A stretch of 20,124 nucleotides of DNA, from the NCBI GenBank assembly GCA_050697555.1, contig JBOHAD010000043.1, forward strand, positions 1 through 20,124, written 5' to 3'. The translations under genes and the position numbers were made by a program. The notes under the pieces were generated by a model that saw only the letters and a program-made list of their open reading frames with translations, made no database searches and was not told the origin of the DNA. The stretch is from DASQWP01 sp050697555 (GTDB lineage Bacteria > Actinomycetota > Thermoleophilia > Gaiellales > Gaiellaceae). Of this stretch, positions 6,516-12,695 are shown piece after piece; position 1 is the first letter of the stretch; every line of letters begins with the position of its first letter.

Positions 6516-7501
6516 CGCGGCTCCTTCGTCGCGCTCGCGGGCTGGTTCGGGTCGGGAAACGCGGCGGCGCGGGCCGCGTCGAGCGCAGTTTCGATCTCGC
6601 GCTCGACCCGATCGCCGATCCTCTTCACCGCCTCGGGCTCGAGTCGCTCTGCCAGGCGCGGAAGCGGATCCCGCTGCAACCAGGCCTCGACCTCCTCCTT
6701 GGGCCGGTACTTGCCCGGATCGACGCGCGAGTGGCCCTTGTGCCGGTAGGTGAGGAACTCGACGAGCGTCGGACCGTCGCCTGCCCGCGCGCGCGCCAAC
6801 GCCTCGGCGGCCGCCTCGCGGACTGCCAGAACGTCGTTCCCGTCTACTTGGACGGCATGGATGGCGTAGGCCGCCGCCCTCGGCAGGATGCGCCCACCCG
6901 CGGTCACCTTGCCCATGGGCGTCCACTCGCCGTAGAGGTTGTTCTCGCACGCATACAGGATGGGCAACCGCCGCACGCCGGCGAAGTTGAGGCACTCGTG
7001 AAAGTACGCCTGGTTGACGGCGCCGTCTCCGAAGAACGCGACCGCGGCGGTCCCATCACCCCGGAGCTGCGCGGCCAGGGCGGCGCCGGTACCGGCTCCG
7101 ATCGAGCCGCCCACGATCCCGAAGCAGCCGAGCACGCCGCGCTCGAGGTCGACCACGTTCATCGAGCCGCCGCGGCCGCCGTTGAGGCCGGTCTCGCGCC
7201 CGAGCAACTCGGCGAAGAGGCGCTCGGGGTCGGCGCCCATCGCCAGGCAGGCTCCGTGGCCCCGGTAGGTCGCGGTGACCGTATCGCCGGGCTCGAGTGC
7301 GTTGGAGACGCCCACGTTGACCCCCTCTTGCCCCTGGCACAGGTGAGTCGTGCCCTCGATCTCGTTGCGGAGGAAGAGCAGGTGGACCGCGTCCTCGAAC
7401 ATGCGGATCCGCAGCATCGCGGCGTAGAGGCTCTCGAGGTCGGCCGGCTTTGAGCGCGTCGAGGAGGGAGTCTGGGTCGGCGCGGCGCCTCGCTCGCTCA
7501 C
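6512..7501 (-). CDS. 2-oxoacid (pyruvate/acetoin-type) dehydrogenase E1 component, alpha subunit
   Basis: 329 residues. MLRIRMFEDAV is at about 29-39, TYRGHGACLAMGAD at 78-91, the glycine-rich GGRGGSMNV at 108-116, the thiamine diphosphate motif GDGAVN at 158-163 continuing to N187/N188 (CENNLYG), and the active-site loop YRHKGHSRVDPGKYRP at 252-267. These make it an E1 alpha of the AcoA/PdhA class. The exact substrate cannot be assigned. The start is GTG 7501, giving about 25 extra residues ahead of the conserved core; no strong Shine-Dalgarno is seen. It is divergent from an IclR regulator with 58 bp between starts, and a palindrome in that gap suggests IclR control. The TGA overlaps the beta-subunit GTG. 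Confidence 0.92.
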   Translation of the reverse strand: MSERGAAPTQTPSSTRSKPADLESLYAAMLRIRMFEDAVHLLFLRNEIEGTTHLCQGQEGVNVGVSNALEPGDTVTATYRGHGACLAMGADPERLFAELLGRETGLNGGRGGSMNVVDLERGVLGCFGIVGGSIGAGTGAALAAQLRGDGTAAVAFFGDGAVNQAYFHECLNFAGVRRLPILYACENNLYGEWTPMGKVTAGGRILPRAAAYAIHAVQVDGNDVLAVREAAAEALARARAGDGPTLVEFLTYRHKGHSRVDPGKYRPKEEVEAWLQRDPLPRLAERLEPEAVKRIGDRVEREIETALDAARAAAFPDPNQPASATKEPR

Positions 7502-7524
7502 GGCCGCCCGACCTTACCGGGCTG

Positions 7525-7539
7525 TGGACGAAGTGTCCA
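7525..7539. promoter_or_regulatory. Palindrome between E1 alpha and iclR (candidate IclR operator)
   Basis: A perfect TGGAC-N5-GTCCA palindrome of 15 bp in the 58-bp intergenic region. It is 24 bp upstream of the E1 alpha start and 21 bp upstream of the IclR start. IclR-family proteins typically bind short palindromes in the divergent promoter they control. The Shine-Dalgarno GGGAGG for the IclR gene is at 7546-7551. Confidence 0.5.
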
Positions 7540-7559
7540 GAATGCGGGAGGATGGCGCC

Positions 7560-8340
7560 GTGGAGAGGGCGACCTCGATCCAGGTCCTGGCCAAGGCGGG
7601 GGCGCTGCTCGATCGACTGGCAGCGGAGCCGGAGGTGAGCGCCGCCGGGCCTGCCGACAGCGTCGGGGAGCCGCGCAGCACCGTCTACCCGCTGCTGGCA
7701 AGCCTGCAGCAGATCGAAGTAGAGCCGGGCACCCGCCGCGGGACCTACCGGCTCGGTCTGAACCTCCTGCGCCTGGGAAGCGCCGTCAGCGCGCGCTTCG
7801 ACCAGCGGCAGGCCGCTGTTCCCGTCATGGAGCGGATTCACCAGACCACCGGGGAGACCGTCTTCCTCTGCATCCGCGCCGGCTACGAGGCCGTGTGCAT
7901 CGAGCGCATCGACGGCCGCTGGGTCCAGTCCATGGCTCTGCGCCTCGGCGGTTCCCTCCCGCTCCATGTGGGGGCCGCCCCGAGAGTCCTCCTCGCCTCC
8001 GAGCCGCGCGAGCTCTGGGAGGAGTACCTCGCGCGCGGTCCTCGAGCCTTTTACGCCGCGCACGCCCACGACGCGGAAGCGCCTCGTCCAGGCGCTGATA
8101 GAGACCCGGCGCACGGGCTGCTCGGTGAGCGACGGCGACGTCGTCCTCGGAATGGCCGCCGTGGGCGCGCCCATCTACGACCATCGGGACTCCGTGTGCG
8201 CCGCCCTCTCGATGAGCGGTCCCCGCCCCACCATCCTCGGACAGAACCTCGAGGCGAGCCGCGAGCTGATCGTCTCGGGTGCGAGCGAAACCTCGGCCGC
8301 GCTCGGCTTCGCGTCGGAGCGGGCGGTCGCGGCCGAGTAG
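7560..8340 (+). pseudogene. IclR-family transcriptional regulator, frameshifted as read
   Basis: The start is GTG 7560, 8 nt after GGGAGG. Frame one carries the N-terminal winged helix (TSIQVLAKAGALLDRL, then RSTVYPLLASLQQIE, then RRGTYRLGLNLLRLG) and the first half of the effector domain (GETVFLCIRAGYEAVCIERI, LGGSLPLHVGAAPRVLLAS). Near 8035-8045 the homology jumps to the +1 frame, continuing LEPFTPRTPTTRKRLV, then GCSVSDGDVVLGMAAVGAPI, then CAALSMSGPRP, and stops at TAG 8338-8340. One extra base or two missing bases explains this. It could be a real pseudogene or a sequencing error, since three more apparent indels lie within 2.7 kb downstream. An intact copy would be a normal-length (about 260-residue) regulator of the divergent E1 genes. 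Confidence 0.85.
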
Positions 8341-8342
8341 GG

Positions 8343-9205
8343 ATGCCGCTCGTACTCGGCGTCGACAACGCTCTGCTGGCATCTGCGCCTCGAGCGCGGC
8401 GGCCTCACGGTGGAGGAAGTGCTCGAGGAGACCGCCTCGGTCGGGGCCCGCTGCCTGCAGGTCAACCTCCACCACGTCCGGACGCTCGACCTGGACCGGC
8501 TCCAACGGCTCGCGAGCCGGGCCCAGGCGATCGGGCTCGAGCTGCTCGCGTCGGGCGACTTCCTCGGCCGCGCCCGTGAAGGCGACGAGCCGGGCCGTCG
8601 GCGTCGGCCGGATCCATGCATGGCTCGAGCGGGCGGGCGCGCTGAGGAGCCCGGTCCTGCGCGTCGTCTCCGGCTTCTACCGCGCCGAGCTGATAGGCGA
8701 GCCCGAGCTCATCGCGGCGGAGCGGCGTTACGTTACCGCTGTCCTGCGTGCTGCGACACCGGCCGCCGAGCGCGCCGGCATCACGCTCCTTCTCGAGAAC
8801 CACTCCGACTTCACCGTGTCCGAGTACGAGGCGATCGTGGGCGAGGCGGCCAGCGAGCGGGTGGGCGTCTTCCTCGATCTCATCAACCCCGTGGCGGCGC
8901 TCGAGAACCCCATCGCGGTTGTCGAGCGACTGGCGCCTCTCGCCCGCGCGGGGCACGTGAAGGACTACGTCTTCGACTCCATCCCCACCGACGACGGCTA
9001 CCACCGGCGTGGCTTCGAGGTGCTCTACCGGTACCCGGGCGAGGGCGTCGCCGACCTGCCCGGGCTCATAGCGGCGCTGCGCCGCGGCGTCGGCGAGCGG
9101 CCGTTCCACCTCACCGTCGAAGGCGTCGACAACCGTGCCCACGTCGCCGACCAGCGCGAGCGCCTCGCGCCCAGCCTCGCGCTCCTCGGGCAGCTGGCCG
9201 CTTGA
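8343..9205 (+). pseudogene. Sugar phosphate isomerase/epimerase-like TIM-barrel protein, two apparent frameshifts
   Basis: Begins at ATG 8343, 2 nt after the IclR stop. Frame one gives MPLVLGVDNALL. At 8376-8380 the homology moves to the +1 frame: HLRLERGGLTVEEVLEETAS, then CLQVNLHHVRTLDLDRLQ, then LELLASGDF. At about 8560-8575 it moves again: VGRIHAWLERAGALRS, then LRVVSGFYR, then GITLLLENHSDFTVSEYEA, then VGVFLDLINPVA, then GHVKDYVF, then FHLTVEG. The E-N-H and D-x-x-N residues and GHVKD fit the metal-binding xylose-isomerase-like/AP endonuclease 2 superfamily, which covers hydroxypyruvate isomerase, inosose dehydratase and similar enzymes. The substrate is unknown. The TGA at 9203-9205 overlaps the next gene's TTG. 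It is a pseudogene only if the indels are real. Confidence 0.8.
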
Positions 9206-10176
9206 GAGCCGTCGTCTTCACCGGGGCGGGAGGCAACCAGGTCGTGCGCCTGGAAGAGCGGCCGACGCCGGAGCCCCGCGGCGAGGACGTGCTCGTGCGG
9301 GCCCGCTTCGCGGCGCTCAATCCGGCCGACGTGCAGCAGCGGGAGGGGCGCTATCCGGCGCCGCCGGGAGACCCTCCGGACATTCCCGGCCTCGAGGTGA
9401 CGGGAGTCGTGGAGGCGTGCGGCGAGCGGGTCAGCGCCTGGAGCCCGGGCGACCGGGTGTTCGGGCTCGTCGGCGGCGGCGGTCTCGCGGACCGCGTGCT
9501 CGTGCACGAGCGCTGCCTCGCGCGCGTCCCCGAAGCCCTCGAAGAGCGCGAGGCCGCGGCGGTTCCCGAGGCCTTCATCACGGCGCACGACGCGATCCGC
9601 ACGCAGGCCGGCCTCGCGCTGGGCGAGAGCTTGCTCGTCCACGGCGCGGCGGGAGGCGTGGGGAGCGCCGCCGTCCAGATCGGAGCGGCCGCCGGGGCGC
9701 GCGTCTACGGGGTCGTCCGCTCGGAGAAGGCGGCGGAGGCGGTCGCGGAACTGGGCGGCGAAGCCGTCCGCGAGGACGGGTTCGCGGAGACCGTGCGCGA
9801 CCAAACGGGCGGGCGCGGCGTGGACGTCATCCTCGAGCTCGTCGGCGCCGTCCACTTCCCCGCGAACCTGGAGGCGCTCGCCCTGCGAGGGCGGCTCGTG
9901 ATCGTCGGCGTCGCTGCCGGACAGGAGACCTCGATCTCACTCCTCGGGCTCATGCAGAAGCGGGCCGTGCTCCGCGGCACCGTGCTCCGTCCACGCCCCC
10001 TGGAGGAGAAGGCCACCGCCGTGCGCAGCTTCGAGCGCGAGGTCGTGCCGGCGCTCGCCTCCGGCCGGATCCGCCCCCTGGTCGACTCCGTCTTCCCCGC
10101 GGATGCCGTGGCGGCCGCGTTCGACCGCCTGCAGGAACGAGGCAAGGTCGGCAAGGTACTGATCGAGTTCGCGTGA
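9202..10176 (+). CDS. NADPH:quinone oxidoreductase-like (zinc-independent MDR family)
   Basis: 324 residues of the medium-chain dehydrogenase/reductase superfamily, resembling the quinone oxidoreductase / TP53I3 (PIG3) branch. The N-terminal GroES-like domain includes ARFAALNPADVQQREGRYP, then IPGLEVTGVVEACGERV, then WSPGDRVFGLVGGGG. The Rossmann domain has the nucleotide motif HGAAGGVGSAAVQ at 147-159, and the C-terminus reads ALASGRIRPLVDSVFPADAV and GKVGKVLIEF. Catalytic-zinc ligands are absent. The start is TTG 9202, overlapping the upstream TGA (TTGA), and the stop overlaps the next GTG (GTGA), so it is one transcript with the isomerase and VOC genes. It probably reduces an enone, quinone or unsaturated intermediate of the pathway; that role is inference. 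Confidence 0.9.
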   Translation: MRAVVFTGAGGNQVVRLEERPTPEPRGEDVLVRARFAALNPADVQQREGRYPAPPGDPPDIPGLEVTGVVEACGERVSAWSPGDRVFGLVGGGGLADRVLVHERCLARVPEALEEREAAAVPEAFITAHDAIRTQAGLALGESLLVHGAAGGVGSAAVQIGAAAGARVYGVVRSEKAAEAVAELGGEAVREDGFAETVRDQTGGRGVDVILELVGAVHFPANLEALALRGRLVIVGVAAGQETSISLLGLMQKRAVLRGTVLRPRPLEEKATAVRSFEREVVPALASGRIRPLVDSVFPADAVAAAFDRLQERGKVGKVLIEFA

Positions 10177-10673
10177 CTGTCATCGACGCCCTCGGCGGCC
10201 TGCCCGTCGGCCAGGTGGGGATCATCGTCCGCGACCTCGAGCGGGCGCTCGAGAGCTATTCGAGCCGCTGGGGCCCGGGCCCGTGGGCCGGCTACGTCTA
10301 CGGCCCGTCGACGGTGCCTCGGCTCACGTATCGCGGCGAGTCGGGCCGCTACTCGATGCGGCTGGCACTCGCGGGGGGATCGCCCCAGGTCGAGCTCCTC
10401 CAGGCCCTGGAGGGACCGAGCATCTATCACGAATGGCTCGACTCCGGACGCGTCGGCCTCCACCATGTAGGCGTTCTCGTCGAAACGCTCGACGCGGCGA
10501 TCGAGTCGATGCGCAGGGCGGGCTACGACGTCCTCCAGTCGGGCCGGGGGTACGGCCTCGACGGCGACGGCGTCTATGCGTACTTCGACACCGAGAGGGA
10601 TTTCGAGGTGATCGTCGAGGCGATCGAGGTGCCGAAGCGCCGGCGCGAGCCGGACTTCGTCTGGCCTATCTGA
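10173..10673 (+). CDS. VOC-superfamily (glyoxalase/methylmalonyl-CoA epimerase-like) protein
   Basis: 166 residues. There are two vicinal-oxygen-chelate beta-alpha-beta units: PVGQVGIIVRDLERALESYS at about 11-30 and GLHHVGVLVETLDAAIESMR at 95-114, ending YFDTERDFEVIVEAIE. Possible metal ligands are Q14, E74, H97 or H98, and E149. The small two-unit fold fits epimerases and glyoxalase-like enzymes, but the first ligand is Gln where His is more common. The start is GTG 10173, overlapping the QOR stop. It ends convergently with the SDR gene, whose inferred true end overlaps it by a few bases. The substrate is unknown; it is likely the last step of the iclR-led operon. Confidence 0.87.
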   Translation: MTVIDALGGLPVGQVGIIVRDLERALESYSSRWGPGPWAGYVYGPSTVPRLTYRGESGRYSMRLALAGGSPQVELLQALEGPSIYHEWLDSGRVGLHHVGVLVETLDAAIESMRRAGYDVLQSGRGYGLDGDGVYAYFDTERDFEVIVEAIEVPKRRREPDFVWPI

Positions 10674-11374
10674 CCGTCGTCCCGCCGTCGACGATCATCG
10701 CGGGCCCCCGTCACGAACGACGCCTCGTCCGACGCCAGGAAGAGGACGCAGTTCGCGACCTCCTCGGGCGTCCCCATCCGGTGGAACGGCGAGACCGCCT
10801 CGTACTCGGCCCGGAGCGCGTCCGGATCGTCGGCGCCGGCGAGAAAGAGGTCGGTCAGCGGCGTGTCGACGACGCCAGGGCAGACGCAGTTGGCGCGGAT
10901 CCCGCGGGCGGCGACCTCGAGGGCGAGCGCCCGTGTGAACTGGAGGAGCGCCCCCTTGGTCGCCGTGTAAGCGTCGTCGTTCTCCCAGGCGACGAAGGAG
11001 TTGATGGACGCCATGTTCACGATCGAGCCGCCGTCCGGCATGAACGCAAGAGCCGCCCGGCAGGCGTAAAACGCGCCCGTCACGTTCACGCGGAAGAGCT
11101 GCTCCCACTCCTCGTCGGTCGTCTCCGCCACAGAGGGGCCGTGGGGAAGCTCGATTCCAGCGTTGTTCGAGAGGACGTCGATCCGCCCGAAGCGGTCCGC
11201 GACCTGCCCGACCACCCGGTCACAGGTCTCCTCCACGTGCTCCGGCGTCCGCGAGGTGACGACCACGTCCGCGCCCTTCTGCACGAGACGGACGGCGATC
11301 GCCCGACCGATGCTGGTGCCGCCGCCGGTGATCAGCGCCACCTTGCCGGCGACGCGCCCCGCTCCGTTGCTCAC
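10574..11374 (-). CDS. Short-chain dehydrogenase/reductase with internal gap and C-terminal frameshift
   Basis: NAD(P)-dependent SDR: GGGTSIG at 17-23, NNAG at 70-73, catalytic S123, Y136 and K140 (YTATK), then CVCPGVVDTPLT. The start is GTG 11374, overlapping the upstream remnant's TGA (GTGA). Two oddities stand out. First, the spacing from the glycine motif to NNAG is about 53 residues where about 75 is usual; the stretch with the conserved adenine-contacting Asp-Val is missing, as if 20-25 residues were deleted in frame. Second, near the end a run of five C (10705-10709) shifts the frame. With one C fewer the protein would end FVTGPAMIVDGGTTVR with TAG at 10666-10668, the family's normal C-terminus. 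As read, the ORF runs to 10574 through nonsense. Confidence 0.85.
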   Translation of the reverse strand: MSNGAGRVAGKVALITGGGTSIGRAIAVRLVQKGADVVVTSRTPEHVEETCDRVVGQVADRFGRIDVLSNNAGIELPHGPSVAETTDEEWEQLFRVNVTGAFYACRAALAFMPDGGSIVNMASINSFVAWENDDAYTATKGALLQFTRALALEVAARGIRANCVCPGVVDTPLTDLFLAGADDPDALRAEYEAVSPFHRMGTPEEVANCVLFLASDEASFVTGARDDRRRRDDGQIGQTKSGSRRRFGTSIASTITSKSLSVSKYA

Positions 11375-11850
11375 CGACCGCCGTCCTCGAGCCGCCGCGG
11401 CCCCCGCGCCTCGCGCGCCTGCTCGACGGCCGCCCAGTCGGAGTAGCGATAGCCCTTCGACTGCGGATCCCCGGGCTCGAGAAAACGCGAGCCGACCCGG
11501 AGCTCACCGCAGAAGGCAGCGAACGGCTCGGTCGGGCGCCCGCCGCCGGCGTGCAGCGCGCCCTCGCGATCCCAGACGAGCGTCTCCGGCAGCGCGCCCA
11601 GCTTCGCGAGGCAGTCGCCGATCCCATACAGCAGATCCGGCGCCTCCTTCGAGAAGACGAGAGTGCCGGCGCCGGCGCGCGAGTAGGGCAGGCAGCCGAC
11701 GACGACGCAGCCGCAGCGCGTCTGGTCGCTGCCGACAGGGATCTCCCGGCTCGGCTGCCAGAGATCGAACTCGGGCCTACACAGACCGAGCGAGGCTCTC
11801 GACCCACCCGGACGGCGCCTCCGGCGCCGCCAAAGGGGGTCAGCTTTCAA
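11371..11850 (-). pseudogene. IS21-family transposase (IstA) central fragment
   Basis: The reading frame contains FDLWQPSREIPVG (first catalytic Asp, residue 29), VVVGCLPYSRAGAGTLVFSK, PDLLYGIGDCLAKLGALPET, LVWDREGALH (second Asp, residue 94), then PFAAFCGELRVGSRF and DPQSKG. These are the DDE-core motifs of IS21 IstA proteins. The homology stops at DPQSKG (about 11452), just before the third catalytic acid (normally KGxxER). The N-terminal helix-turn-helix region is also missing, because the element's terminal repeats abut the fragment. The last 26 codons (YRYSDWAAVEQ onward) are not IstA and may be the tail of the gene originally upstream of the SDR; I do not recognise it. The partner IstB is absent. 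Not functional. Confidence 0.8.
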
Positions 11851-11886
11851 CCGGCCTCAGGGGGTCAGCATTGAACCGGCGTCGAT
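11452..11886 (-). mobile_element. Degraded IS21-family insertion sequence with terminal repeats
   Basis: Two 21-bp direct repeats at 11835-11855 and 11860-11880, differing at 2 positions (GGGGGTCAGC, then TTCAACCGGC or TTGAACCGGC), with a 25-bp period. They match the multiple transposase-binding repeats found at IS21-family ends. The outer end is probably near 11886. A 7-bp stem hairpin (CGGCGCC-TCC-GGCGCCG, 11813-11829) lies just inside. The interior holds only the IstA core fragment, so most of the element is deleted. Confidence 0.7.
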
Positions 11887-12331
11887 AGGCCCGAGATGAC
11901 AGCCGCGTAGACCCCTGGTAGACCCCGATGACGTTGTCATTTTAGACACCACGCGCGCGTGTGCACATGACTCATCGGCTGCAACGTCAGCACCCCTTGC
12001 CGCCGCCCGTTGTGACGGCCAGAGGACGCCACGCGGCTCGAGTCCGCCTGTTGAGCCGGGGCCGCCTGAGCGGGGTCCCTCCCCTTCCGCCTTGCTAAGC
12101 GGTTCGTGGTCAGGGAGCCGCTTTCGTGCGCATGCGTGCGGTGCTTCGAACCGCCGTCGTTCCCGCTCTCGACACATCGCTCTCGCCGGAGTCTTCGATC
12201 AGCGGTGTTGGAAGCGGGCATCAGCCGCCTTCGCGTCGTATGCACAGAGCCCCGAGGTCCATGCCGTAGACGGGCTGGAAGGTCTGGCAGCCGATGCGGG
12301 CGGAGAAGAAATCGCGAGAGGTCCCCGTGGC
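11887..12331. other. Gene-free stretch with a short repeat pair and palindrome
   Basis: No gene recognised on either strand. It holds GTAGACCCC twice with an 11-bp period (11907-11915, 11918-11926), followed at once by the palindrome ATGAC-GTT-GTCAT (11928-11940). No tRNA, terminator or transposase motif was seen in the remainder. Confidence 0.4.
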
Positions 12332-12523
12332 CTAGGCAACCCAGGGTGCGGCGTCTCGCGCGAGCTCGACCGATAGGGCCGCATAGGCGCGGTAGCGCGC
12401 TTCTCCGGAGAGGCGGGCGACCCGCTCGAGCTTCCGGGCGAGCTGCGCGTCAATGAAGTACGACAGATTCAGGTTCCCTCGGGGCTTGATCTGCTGGTCG
12501 AGCAGAACGTTCAGGAAGTGGGG
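12332..12523 (-). pseudogene. C-terminal remnant of a family 5 (peptide/nickel-type) ABC solute-binding protein
   Basis: The last 63 or so residues read HFLNVLLDQQIKPRGNLNL, then SYFIDAQLARKLERVARLSG, then ARYRAYAALSVELARDAAPWVA and TAG. This pattern (FLNVLLDG..., NLxYFxDP, RYxAYxxLxxxLxRxAAPW) is the typical C-terminal lobe of SBP_bac_5 proteins, which capture oligopeptides or other solutes outside the membrane. Upstream of about 12523 the frame loses all similarity, and the signal peptide and most of the protein are absent. It follows the radical SAM gene on the same strand after a gap of about 170 nt. Debris from a lost importer. Confidence 0.65.
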
Positions 12524-12695
12524 ACGCTGCGAGATGCCGCCGAGGCGTGGATCGTCGCACCCCCGACTCGACGCGGCGAGATCACCGTGAGCGATGTCTG
12601 CGAGTCCCGCCGTGGTCCGACCGTCCCCTCCGCGCGCCAACCGCGGGCTTCGGCCAAGGTCGTGCTAATCCGCCGCTTGTCGCGGGCGCACCCGC

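Noticed and set aside
6516..6995. N-terminal extension of the E1 beta ORF up to 6995
   Set aside because: It overlaps the E1 alpha gene out of frame with Arg-rich nonsense; the GTG at 6515 with GTGA overlap gives the family's normal N-terminus.
8410..9201. 588-residue fusion of isomerase and quinone oxidoreductase in one frame (8410-10176)
   Set aside because: After the second frameshift site the frame is Arg/Pro-rich nonsense until the TTG at 9202; the two proteins are separate with a TTGA overlap.
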